From NCBI GenBank assembly GCA_964603985.1, contig CAZRXG010000039.1:1-39734 (forward strand): a stretch of 39,734 nucleotides of DNA, given 5' to 3'. Positions 1 through 7,154 of this stretch are shown here, one piece after another. The first letter of the stretch is position 1. Each line of letters opens with the position of its first letter. Made by a program: the position numbers and the translations under genes. This stretch comes from CAZRXG01 sp964603985. Its GTDB lineage: Bacteria > Chloroflexota > Anaerolineae > Aggregatilineales > UBA3940. The notes below the pieces were generated by a model, which did no database searches, had not been told where the DNA came from, and saw nothing but the letters and a program-made list of their open reading frames with translations.

Positions 1-21
1 CCCTCTCCCGGCGGGAGAGGG
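1..21. repeat. Perfect short inverted repeat at window start
   Basis: Ten-base arms (1-10 and 12-21) are exact reverse complements, CCCTCTCCCG against CGGGAGAGGG, with a single base between them. The sequence that follows (about 22-70) is non-coding. This could be the terminator of a gene to the left of the window or one copy of a dispersed palindromic intergenic repeat. There is no T-run, so I favour the repeat reading. The neighbouring gene is outside the window and cannot be judged. Confidence 0.5.
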
Positions 22-137
22 GACGTCGCGGGGCGACCGGAGGTCGCAGCGAGACCAGGGGTGAGGGGAAAGCCCGCGACTATACTTCGCAGCTATCTCA
101 CGGTTTTCCGAAACTTTTTCGTGCTTCCTAATGTAGG

Positions 138-183
138 TCATTTTCCTCACCGAATTTGTATATAATAGAGATCGACGTACGTC
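138..183 (+). promoter_or_regulatory. Promoter and palindrome upstream of the NACHT gene
   Basis: A perfect -10 hexamer TATAAT lies at 161-166. The -35 position (about 138-143) matches TTGACA only weakly. Just downstream, at 174-183, is the perfect 10-bp palindrome GACGTACGTC, close to the expected transcription start, where a repressor would block initiation. An SD-like purine run (AGGGGGGA, 191-198) precedes the ATG at 204. Promoter and palindrome are seen in the sequence; operator function is inference. Confidence 0.5.
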
Positions 184-203
184 TATAGTGAGGGGGGACC
201 GTC

Positions 204-2204
204 ATGCCCGATCAAAGACCGGCCTCTATTCGGGGTCGAGGTGAAGTCGGGGGCGATATCGCTGCGGGGGACAGACACGGTGGCGGGGATGATGTTCGTG
301 GTGGCAAAACCACCCTGATCCAGAGAATCTTCTCTCCAGGCAAAAAACTCGATCAACGTAATCGCCGCATCCTGCTCGACAAGGTGCAGAACTTCTGGGT
401 TGAGGGCGTGTTGGAGAAGTCGCTGCACGGGGCGGCGATGATCGTGCCGGGCATGGAGAAGCAGTCCGGCGAGGTCGATCACCCCTGGGAGATGGTGCTG
501 GAGATGCCGGCACAGGAAAAAACCTACACTCTGCCGTCCGGCACGCGCATCGTGGACGTGTTCGATGGGGTGGGCCGCGCATTGCTCATACTGGGCGAGC
601 CGGGGTCGGGCAAGACGACGACCTTGCTCGAACTGGCCCGCGACCTTATTGCCCGCGCCAGAGACAACATCGATGAGCCGGTACCGGTCGTGTTCAACCT
701 GTCCTCATGGGATGGTCAGGGAACCATTGCCAGATGGCTGGCGGGCGAACTTAACACCAAGTACGGGATTCCGAAGAAGCTCGGGCGGGAGTGGCTCGCC
801 GAAGAGTGGCTGCTGCTGCTGCTCGACGGGTTGGATGAGGTGAGGGAAGAACATCGTACGGCGTGCGTCGAGGCAATTAACTGGTATCGTGAGGGGCATA
901 GCCAGACGCCGCTCGCCGTGTGCAGTCGCACCGCCGATTACCGGGCGCTCACCGCCCCCCTGAAGCTCGAAGGGGTGGCCGTCTTGCAGCCGCTCAGCCG
1001 GGAGCAAATCGCGGCCTGTCTGGAGCGCCCAGGTGATGAGCTGCGGGCGCTGCGGACGCTGCTTCACTCGGATGGGACGTGGCTCGAATTAGCGCAAAAC
1101 CCCCTGGTATTGAGCATGATGGTGCTGGCTTACGGAGATGCCTCACTCACAAACCTGCCGGCGTTCGATACGGTCGAGGCGCGGCGAAAACACCTGTTTA
1201 ATGCCTACGTGAGGCGCATGTTTATGCACGGCAAGAGAGAGGTGAGTTACACGCCAAAGCAGACCGCCGAGTGGTTGGTGTGGCTGGCCCGGAAGATGGT
1301 CGAGCGTTCTCAGACGGTGTTTCTGATAGAGAGGATGCAGCCGGGTTGGCTCGACACAAATGCACAACGGTGGTTGTACAGGATCATTACGGTGCTGGCG
1401 TGTGTGCTGATTTTCGGGCTGCTCGGCGGGTCATTGGGCGTACTGGTTAGCGGGCTGGTTAGCGGGCTGATTTTCGGGCTGATTTTCGGGTGGGGCAGGA
1501 AAATTAAAACGGTTGATGCATGGGGCTGGTCGTGGCGGAGGGCATTACGCCGGCTATTGACCGTCGGGCTGCCGGGTGGGCTGGTGATCTGGCTGATTTC
1601 TGAGTTGCTTGGCTCATTTTTAGCGGCACTTGCCTTTATGCTTACCTCTTTATTGGACGTCCTTCTGGTGGTGACCATACTTTTTGTGTTTGTGGGCCTC
1701 GTCGATCCGTTCGCCGCGTTTTATTTCGTGGAGGATGCCGTCGCAAAAGCCGGGCTGACCGCCGGGCTGGCTTTCGGGCTGCTCGCCGGGCTGTTTGGCG
1801 GACTGGGAAGAAGACAGGTCGAGGCCCGGTCGATGGTCGTCAACCAGGGTATCTGGCTTTCGGCGCGTCGCACCCTGATCGCCGGGCTGATTTTCGGTCC
1901 GGTTACCGGGTTGGCTGCCGGGCTGGTTGCCGGGCAGAATGTGGGGGTGGGTGAAGGGCTGCTCGTTGGGCTGGCGGGCGGGGTGGTTGGTGGGCTGATT
2001 GCCCTGCTGCTCTACGGCGGCAAGGCCATCATCCAGCATCTCACCCTCCGCGCCATCCTCGCCAGCAGCGGACGTCTCCCCTGGAAACTCGTCCCCTTCC
2101 TCGACCATGCCGCCGACCTTATCTTCTTGCGCAAAGTCGGCGGCGGCTACATCTTCGTCCACCGCCTGCTGATGGAGCACTTCGCCACCATCGACGTAAG
2201 TTAA
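204..2204 (+). CDS. NACHT-type STAND NTPase with glycine-rich membrane C-terminus
   Basis: The protein is 666 aa. The first ~30 residues contain a Gly-Gly-Asp-rich stretch (GGDIAAGDRHGGGD, about 16-29) like the N-terminal tags seen on cyanobacterial and Chloroflexota STAND proteins. A conserved linker (about 55-130) leads to the NTPase: Walker A GEPGSGKTT at 131-139, Walker B with acidic residues LLLLDGLDEV at 204-213, and an arginine-sensor-like CSRTADY at 240-246. From about 390 to 620 there are several hydrophobic segments dense in repeated Gly-Leu-Ile/Phe-Gly motifs, consistent with a multi-pass glycine-zipper membrane domain. The last ~40 residues (KVGGGYIFVHRLLMEHFA) are a conserved soluble tail. 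No WD40, TPR or LRR sensor is present. Family members are signal-responsive ATPases; a role in stress or defence signalling is inferred. It has its own promoter and appears monocistronic. Confidence 0.85.
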   Translation: MPDQRPASIRGRGEVGGDIAAGDRHGGGDDVRGGKTTLIQRIFSPGKKLDQRNRRILLDKVQNFWVEGVLEKSLHGAAMIVPGMEKQSGEVDHPWEMVLEMPAQEKTYTLPSGTRIVDVFDGVGRALLILGEPGSGKTTTLLELARDLIARARDNIDEPVPVVFNLSSWDGQGTIARWLAGELNTKYGIPKKLGREWLAEEWLLLLLDGLDEVREEHRTACVEAINWYREGHSQTPLAVCSRTADYRALTAPLKLEGVAVLQPLSREQIAACLERPGDELRALRTLLHSDGTWLELAQNPLVLSMMVLAYGDASLTNLPAFDTVEARRKHLFNAYVRRMFMHGKREVSYTPKQTAEWLVWLARKMVERSQTVFLIERMQPGWLDTNAQRWLYRIITVLACVLIFGLLGGSLGVLVSGLVSGLIFGLIFGWGRKIKTVDAWGWSWRRALRRLLTVGLPGGLVIWLISELLGSFLAALAFMLTSLLDVLLVVTILFVFVGLVDPFAAFYFVEDAVAKAGLTAGLAFGLLAGLFGGLGRRQVEARSMVVNQGIWLSARRTLIAGLIFGPVTGLAAGLVAGQNVGVGEGLLVGLAGGVVGGLIALLLYGGKAIIQHLTLRAILASSGRLPWKLVPFLDHAADLIFLRKVGGGYIFVHRLLMEHFATIDVS

Positions 2205-2218
2205 CCAATACAGCCGGA

Positions 2219-2431
2219 TCAGCGGAGGTGCGATCTCCCCAGCGTGATCTTATACTGTAAGGCCCGGCGCTCACCGTTACGACGGTTAACTGCCCGCCAC
2301 ATCCGCGCTTCAGCCTGACCCGCCAGGATGCTGAAGGACGCGATGCTGAGGAGCAGCAAGACGCCGCCCGCCCCGTACAGGATATCTAAGCAAGTCGGCG
2401 AATGGAGGAGGTCACACATACCTTCGAGCAT
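2219..2431 (-). CDS. Small single-pass membrane protein, unknown function
   Basis: This encodes 70 aa. A GGGAGG ribosome site sits five bases before the ATG, the strongest argument that it is real. Residues about 17-38 (ILYGAGGVLLLLSIASFSIL) form one transmembrane segment, followed by an Arg-rich cytoplasmic tail. It runs convergent to the NACHT gene, with the stops about 14 bp apart. I do not recognise a family. It could be a lineage-specific small protein or a chance ORF; the SD spacing and a clean hydrophobic helix tip me toward real. Confidence 0.45.
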   Translation of the reverse strand: MLEGMCDLLHSPTCLDILYGAGGVLLLLSIASFSILAGQAEARMWRAVNRRNGERRALQYKITLGRSHLR

Positions 2432-2673
2432 TGTATCCTCCCTGAGAATAAAAGGAGCAGGGACGCAGATTTCCGCGTCAACTCACTCCCCCCTCGGTCT
2501 TTCATTCCGCAAGGTGCCGCCGCTCGTCCGGCGGAGTAGCGCCCGGTCCAGACGTGACGCTCTTCATCGGGACCCCGGCTACTCATCGATAAAATCAGTA
2601 TACCCGGCCTGCGCTGTCCAGTCTATACCGTTTTGGGCTGTCAGGGAGTTAATCCTTCGCCAAGCCGCCCCTC
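2432..2673. other. Intergenic stretch with no recognisable gene
   Basis: About 240 bp between the small membrane protein and the gene remnants. I see no convincing start/SD pair, RNA motif or repeat. The composition is mixed and it may be further decayed coding sequence, but no protein family is recognisable in any frame. Confidence 0.4.
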
Positions 2674-2790
2674 TCAGCCGGACACGCGCCGCGCCTCCCG
2701 GTGGGCGATGGCGTGCAGATCCGCCGTGACGCGCGGGGTCGCGGCGTAGCCGCCCGACAGCACCAGTGCCACCGGCACACCGGCCCGCTC
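2674..2790 (-). pseudogene. C-terminal fragment of a histone-deacetylase/AcuC-like enzyme
   Basis: Read on the minus strand, the frame gives ERAGVPVALVLSGGYA, then TPRVTADLHAIAHREARR, and a TGA stop (complement of 2674-2676). A conserved VPVAxVLxGGYA strand followed by a terminal helix of this kind is typical of the C-terminal end of the class II deacetylase (AcuC/HDAC-like) family. The other ~300 residues expected are absent: immediately upstream (about 2786-2790) the DNA becomes a short-chain dehydrogenase piece on the opposite strand. Only about 38 codons remain, so this is a truncated relic. Family assignment is from motif memory on a short segment. Confidence 0.5.
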
Positions 2791-2926
2791 AACGCCGTCT
2801 ACTGCACGAGCAAAGCCTACGTGCTCAGCTTCTCGGAGGCGACGGCCGCCGAGCTAACCGGCACCGGCGTGACCGTCACCGCCCTGTGCCCCGGCGCAAC
2901 CGATGGCAGCCGGACTGAAACCTGCC
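2786..2926 (+). pseudogene. Internal fragment of a short-chain dehydrogenase/reductase
   Basis: Plus-strand codons read GPLNAVYCTSKAYVLSFSEA, then AELTGTGVTVTALCPGAT. This contains the SDR active-site YxxxK (here Y-C-T-S-K) and the following VTxLCPGxT strand-turn, at the spacing seen in intact enzymes. The Rossmann N-terminus (about 150 residues) and the C-terminal ~60 residues are missing, and the frame runs into unrelated sequence before a stop at 2950-2952. It abuts a deacetylase fragment on the opposite strand, so both genes were cut and joined. It is not expected to make a functional enzyme. Confidence 0.65.
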
Positions 2927-2997
2927 CGATCGCATTACGTACCATATTGTAAAGGTCGCCGTGCCCCGCATCTCTACGCCGATCGGGAGGGCTGTCA

Positions 2998-4023
2998 ATG
3001 ATTAAGAGGCTGTTCTGGCATCCGGACTACCACCGTCCAACAATGATCCCCCGCATCGTGCTTCAATCGGCTATACTCGTGGCTCTGTTTGTTCCCCTGC
3101 GTGCCGTCGCTCGACCGGCTCGCCCGTGGTTAATTGCCCTTGTGCATGACATTCCGAGAAGCGAAGCGCTGCGCCTGCTATCCAACGATCATTTCTGGGA
3201 TATCAGCACAGTCCTCAATAGCTTCTACGAGCTGGCATCTTTGCTGTTGTTCGTGGGGGTCTTCCTGATAGGTGCGCGCCTGGTCGACCGCCGCCGCTTC
3301 TCGGATTTCACCGGCAAGATGGATCGCGATTGGTGGATCGACCTTGCCGCCGGGATGTTGATCGGCGGATCGGTGCAGACGGTCGTCTTCCTGGTAGGCT
3401 GGTTGGCCGGATGGGTCAGGATTAGCGGGGTGTTCAGTGCGGGTCTGGATGGCACGTCGTTTGGGTTTGGCCTGGTCGCCTTGCTGGTCTTTTTCGTAAG
3501 TGCTGCCATCCTTGAGGAATTGCTGCTGCGGGGCTATGCTATCCGCACCTTCTCAGAAGGCTTTACCGGGCTGGGGCCGCGATGGGCCATCTCACTGGCA
3601 GTTATACTGGCTTCCCTGGCCTTCGGGTTTGGGCACGCGACCAATCCGGGCATCACAGTTGCCATTCAGTTGGGCATTGTGCTCGGTGGCATCTGGATGG
3701 CGGCTGGCTACATCCTGACCGGCAGGCTGGCGCTCCCTGTTGGCATGCACTTCGCCTGGAACTTCGCCCAGATGTTTTTCGGCTTTCCGGTGTCGGGCAT
3801 AGATTTTGGCGTGAGCATCATTACGACTGAAACGCTCACGTATAACCTATGGATCGGCAACCGGTTGTTCGGGCCGGAGTCCGGATTGCTGAGCCTGTTT
3901 GCCGTCTTGATTGGGGCAGCGCTGATGCTGGCCTACATCAAGCAGCGGTATGGACGTTTCCGGTTGCGCGACGAACTCGTAACGCCCACGCTTCTCCCCC
4001 GCCGGGGCGAGGCGCATCGCTGA
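2998..4023 (+). CDS. CPBP family intramembrane glutamic/metal-type protease
   Basis: The protein is 341 aa with about eight hydrophobic segments. The three CPBP (Abi/CAAX-protease, PF02517) motifs are present: EELLLR at 173-178 (EExxxR), FGFGH at 209-213 (FxxxH) and HFAWN at 251-255 (HxxxN). These Glu/His/Asn residues form the active site within the membrane in the Rce1-like fold. The start is ATG 2998 with a GGGAGGG site a few bases upstream. Family roles include CAAX-like processing, bacteriocin self-immunity and regulated proteolysis; the substrate here is unknown. Neighbours are decayed fragments on both sides, so the context gives no pathway. Confidence 0.88.
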   Translation: MIKRLFWHPDYHRPTMIPRIVLQSAILVALFVPLRAVARPARPWLIALVHDIPRSEALRLLSNDHFWDISTVLNSFYELASLLLFVGVFLIGARLVDRRRFSDFTGKMDRDWWIDLAAGMLIGGSVQTVVFLVGWLAGWVRISGVFSAGLDGTSFGFGLVALLVFFVSAAILEELLLRGYAIRTFSEGFTGLGPRWAISLAVILASLAFGFGHATNPGITVAIQLGIVLGGIWMAAGYILTGRLALPVGMHFAWNFAQMFFGFPVSGIDFGVSIITTETLTYNLWIGNRLFGPESGLLSLFAVLIGAALMLAYIKQRYGRFRLRDELVTPTLLPRRGEAHR

Positions 4024-4070
4024 CCGGCATCCCGCCAACCATACGCTATAAGCTATACGCCATAGGCCAG

Positions 4071-4196
4071 CTACCGCTCGAACACCTCCGGGTTGACCAC
4101 GTTGCGATACGCGCCCTTCAGCAGCCCGTGACTACCCGCTCCGCCGCGTCGACGGCCACCGCGATCCCTCGCGCCGCCGCCACCCGTCCCGGCGGA
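4071..4196 (-). pseudogene. Frameshifted 3' end of a 2-hydroxyacid dehydrogenase-like gene
   Basis: On the minus strand the last codons read GLLKGAYRNVVNPEVFER followed by TAG (4071-4073). A terminal xNVVNPEVxER is characteristic of D-isomer 2-hydroxyacid dehydrogenases such as phosphoglycerate dehydrogenase-like proteins. Upstream codons (GIAVAVDAAERVV) fit the preceding helix but lie in a different frame, so a frameshift separates them near 4132. No dehydrogenase domain follows upstream, where the plus-strand zinc-ribbon gene begins. I read this as a degraded gene end; the assignment rests on a short motif. Confidence 0.4.
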
Positions 4197-4284
4197 TTGC
4201 CCTCCGCCGCATCTTTGCATATCATGGGGGCAGAGGCGCTGTTTTTCCGACCCCTGCTGCACATTGTGACACCGGAGGTTGGCG

Positions 4285-5184
4285 ATGGGAAAAGAGATCA
4301 GGGTGGAGTGCCCGAACTGCGGGCATGGATTCCGGGCGGCGGGAGCCGGGGGCTCCGGCGGCGGGCCGGGTGGTGAGCTGACGTGTCCCGCGTGCGGCGA
4401 GTCCTTCGTGCACGCCTCTCCGGGGGCGAAGCCCACGCCCAGATCGGCGCTCGATTCGCCGGGCCTGTGGGCCATTGGCTCGGTGGTTGCCCTGCTGTTC
4501 TTTGCCTGGATCGCCTCCCGCGTGCTGCTCGACATCCGGCAGGAATACGAAGCGTGGGGCCGCCTGGAGCGGTCGGGGGTGGCCGCCGAAGGCGTCATGG
4601 TGGAGACCGGGCGCAGTAAGGGGCCGTTGTACGAAGTGTGGGTGGGGCATTACGAGGAGGGGGGAGCACACCGGTACGTCACGTACAGCTTCGATGACGG
4701 CGGCCAGAACGTCGAGCGGCGCGAGTTCGTCAGCACGGGCCTGTACAGGCGGTACAAAAATGCCGCGCCGGGAGCGGCCATCGAGATTGTGCACCTCGCC
4801 GATGAGCCGGAGGTGGTGCGGATCGCGGGGAACTACTTCCACCGCAACTTTGCCCTGACCTTCCTCGGCTTCTGCGGCGTCAACCTGCTGATAGGGCTGT
4901 TCGTCTTCGTGATGTCTCTCTCCGAGTGCCTGCGCCGCGAAGCCCCGTGCACCTCCCTGCTTGAGAACCGGTTGTTCACGACGGTGGTGTTCGGCAACAT
5001 GTTCGGGATGCTGTTTGGGTTCCTCCTGATCTGGCTCGACCTAGCGCTCGGCGTCACGCTGCTCGGTGGGCGGGTCGGCGGCGGGATGGTCGGGCTGGTG
5101 GTGGCATACGGGATCGGGATGGGGTTCTCGTGGATGGCGTGGAGGCACAGCACCGTGTTTCGCCGCTGGCCGTCGCGTTTGTAG
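4285..5184 (+). CDS. Zinc-ribbon membrane protein, DUF3592-like
   Basis: The protein is 299 aa when started at ATG 4285, which has CGGAGG six bases upstream; a TTG at 4279 is in frame but sits against the SD. The N-terminus has a four-cysteine zinc ribbon (CPNC at 9-12 and CPAC at 34-37) around a Gly-rich loop. One transmembrane helix follows (about 57-79), then a ~100-residue soluble beta-rich segment with the YEVWVGHYEEGG type of strand seen in DUF3592 proteins, and three more helices (about 180-205, 225-250, 258-280). Function is unknown; such proteins are often called hypothetical membrane proteins. The DUF3592 link is by general pattern only. Confidence 0.7.
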   Translation: MGKEIRVECPNCGHGFRAAGAGGSGGGPGGELTCPACGESFVHASPGAKPTPRSALDSPGLWAIGSVVALLFFAWIASRVLLDIRQEYEAWGRLERSGVAAEGVMVETGRSKGPLYEVWVGHYEEGGAHRYVTYSFDDGGQNVERREFVSTGLYRRYKNAAPGAAIEIVHLADEPEVVRIAGNYFHRNFALTFLGFCGVNLLIGLFVFVMSLSECLRREAPCTSLLENRLFTTVVFGNMFGMLFGFLLIWLDLALGVTLLGGRVGGGMVGLVVAYGIGMGFSWMAWRHSTVFRRWPSRL

Positions 5185-5300
5185 GTGGGATGCCAGGCTT
5201 ACCCCCTCGGCGATGGCTTTGGACATACTTCCCGGCGACAACCTGACACGTCGCCGGTCTGGGATGCGTTTGGATTTGGGGGTGAGTTTCCCGGATTCAG

Positions 5301-5346
5301 TCCGCAAATTTCGCAGATTACACAGATTGCTCTGCAAATTTGCGGA
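5301..5346. repeat. Inverted repeat enclosing three 9-bp direct repeats
   Basis: Arms 5301-5311 and 5336-5346 are perfect 11-bp reverse complements (TCCGCAAATTT / AAATTTGCGGA). Inside, 5303-5329 reads as three 9-mers, CGCAAATTT, CGCAGATTA and CACAGATTG. A matching 9-bp-period array occurs at 12208-12234. It lies in the ~490 bp gene-free stretch before the ABC operon. Confidence 0.55.
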
Positions 5347-5397
5347 CAACAAGCAATTCACCCCAAAGCTCGAACACACCGCCGGTTTGGGCCAACT

Positions 5398-5458
5398 TTG
5401 CCTCTGCTCAAAAGAGACCTATACTAAAGGGTGAAGGCTTCGCGAAGGTTTCGCGAAA
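5398..5458 (+). promoter_or_regulatory. Likely promoter and tandem palindromes of the amino-acid ABC operon
   Basis: TTGCCT (5398-5403), 16 bp, and TATACT (5420-5425) make a plausible sigma-A promoter. About 14 bp downstream are two copies of the palindrome TTCGCGAA (5439-5446 and 5450-5457), 11 bp centre to centre, so both face the same side of the helix. That spacing suits cooperative binding of a dimeric regulator. From here to the first gene (5426-5678) I see no recognisable riboswitch and no coding ORF with an SD. Confidence 0.45.
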
Positions 5459-5678
5459 ATATCGCAAAAGTCCCGCTAAAGTTTCATCGTGGAATACTGT
5501 CTCATCGCAAGATGATGAAGGTCGGTCTATTTTTCAGAGGAGGCCAGCGTTCGATTTGAGTCCCGGACTGGCTGAGCCAGCCACCCGGAGAGAGGAGGGG
5601 GGCCGAGAGAAACTTCGGCACATTGTCTACGATTTGAACGCAGGGATAGACTGCCCGAAAAGTAGGAGGAGATTCCTA

Positions 5679-7079
5679 ATGAAACGCATCAACCGGATCT
5701 TGCTCATCCTCGTGATGGTGTTCGCGCTGCTGCTGGCAGCCTGTGCGGGGCCTACCGAGGAACCCGCCCCAGAGGTCGAAGAAGTGGAAGAGGCCGCCCC
5801 CGCAGAAGTGGAGGAGGAGGCCGAGGAAGAAATGGCCGAGGAGGAGATGGCCGAGGAGGAGGCGACCGAGGAGGAGATGGCCGAGGAAGAAGAGGCCATG
5901 ATGGAAGAGGTCACCCTGACGCTCGGCTACACCGCTTCTATCACCGGTAAGTACGAGGTGTCCTCTGGACGCCAGGTGAACGGCCTCAATCTGTGGATGG
6001 GCCAGGTGAACGGCGCCGGAGGTTTCCAGGTAGGCGACAACACGATGGTCACCTTCGAGACCGTCTCCTATGACGACGAGAGTGCCGGGGAACGCGTCCA
6101 GGAACTCTATACACGCCTGGCGACCGAAGACAACGCGGACTTTCTCATCAGCCCCTATTCGAGCGGGCTGACCGGTTCTACGGCACCCATCGCCGAGCAG
6201 TATGGCAAGGTGATGATCACCACCGGCGCAGCCGACGATGACACATATAAGCAGGGGTACACGTCGATCTACCAGATGTACACCCCGGCCAGCCGCTACC
6301 TGTTGGGTGCGCTGGATATGTTGGCCGCGACCGCCCCTGACGTGAGCAAGCTTGCTATCGTCCACGAGAACGACCGCTTCTCAACCGCGGCTGCCGAATC
6401 GGCCAAGGAATACGCCGAGGATCTCGGCTACGAGGTCGTGGTGTTTGAGGGGTACGACACTGAGACGACCGACTTCGGCCCGTTCATCAACAAGATCGAG
6501 GCGGCTGCGCCTGAGGCCCTGATCGGCGGCGGTCACTACGAGGACGGCACGACCTTCGCGCGCCAACTGTACGAGAAGGGCGTTGACCTCGGCTACGTGG
6601 CGCTGCTGGTCGCCCCGGCGGACACGAAATTCGCCGAACTGGGCGACGCGGCGTTGGGCCTGATCGGCCCCAGCCAGTGGGAGCCCGGGCTTGTCATCAC
6701 GCCTGAGGCTGCCGAGGCGGCGGGGATGGAGTGGTATGGGCCGACGACCGATGAGTTTGTGGCGGCTTACGAGGCCGAGTATGGCGAAACGCCAACGTAC
6801 CACGCCGCAGGCGGATACATCGCAGGTCTGGTTCTGCAAAAGGCCATGGAGGATGCCGGGTCGACCGATCCTGAAGCCGTTAAGGCGGCTCTGGACGCTA
6901 TGGACATCCTGACATTCTACGGCCACATCAAGTTCGATACAAGCCCTGAGGCGCACGGCCTGCAGATCGGCCACAGCATGGTATACGGCCAGTGGCAGGA
7001 GGGTGACGAGGGTCTGGTCAGGGTGGTTGTCTGGCCGGCCGAGGGTGCCCAAGCCGACGTCTTGTATCCGATTCCCTAG
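5679..7079 (+). CDS. livK: Branched-chain amino acid ABC transporter substrate-binding lipoprotein
   Basis: The protein is 466 aa, starting at ATG 5679 with AGGAGG nine bases upstream; an in-frame extension to 5340 has no SD and is not used. Residues 1-22 are a lipoprotein signal with lipobox LLAAC (lipidated Cys22). A strikingly acidic linker (about 26-80) holds repeated EEEMAEEE-type units. The rest is a type I periplasmic-binding fold of the LivJ/LivK (Peripla_BP_6) family, beginning TLTLGYTASITGKYE. It would capture branched-chain or other amino acids, amides or urea outside the membrane and hand them to the permease pair encoded just downstream. Family is clear; the actual ligand cannot be read from sequence. 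Confidence 0.9.
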   Translation: MKRINRILLILVMVFALLLAACAGPTEEPAPEVEEVEEAAPAEVEEEAEEEMAEEEMAEEEATEEEMAEEEEAMMEEVTLTLGYTASITGKYEVSSGRQVNGLNLWMGQVNGAGGFQVGDNTMVTFETVSYDDESAGERVQELYTRLATEDNADFLISPYSSGLTGSTAPIAEQYGKVMITTGAADDDTYKQGYTSIYQMYTPASRYLLGALDMLAATAPDVSKLAIVHENDRFSTAAAESAKEYAEDLGYEVVVFEGYDTETTDFGPFINKIEAAAPEALIGGGHYEDGTTFARQLYEKGVDLGYVALLVAPADTKFAELGDAALGLIGPSQWEPGLVITPEAAEAAGMEWYGPTTDEFVAAYEAEYGETPTYHAAGGYIAGLVLQKAMEDAGSTDPEAVKAALDAMDILTFYGHIKFDTSPEAHGLQIGHSMVYGQWQEGDEGLVRVVVWPAEGAQADVLYPIP

Positions 7080-7099
7080 TCAGTCACTCACTCAAGCTC

Positions 7100-7130
7100 A
7101 ACCCGCAGGCGCAGCCGCGCCTGCGGGGTT
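7100..7130 (+). terminator. Intercistronic hairpin between binding protein and permease genes
   Basis: Arms 7100-7112 and 7117-7130 pair over 13 bp (AACCCGCAGGCGC) with one bulged base and a 4-nt loop, then ATTCTC. There is no true U-run. It sits between the livK-type stop and the next SD, where a partial terminator or 3' mRNA stabiliser would favour more binding protein than permease. The structure is seen; the role is inferred from ABC operons generally. Confidence 0.55.
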
Positions 7131-7154
7131 ATTCTCGGAACAGGAGGCAGAACT

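Noticed and set aside
1650..2180. Antisense Gln/Pro/Asn-rich repetitive ORF opposite the NACHT tail
   Set aside because: The NQPGNQPG-like repeats are simply the complement of repeated Gly-Leu codons of the glycine-rich membrane domain.
5340..5678. Upstream in-frame extension of the binding-protein ORF
   Set aside because: It lacks an SD, contains the promoter and palindromes, and would bury the lipoprotein signal peptide. The start at 5679 has AGGAGG and a clean lipobox.
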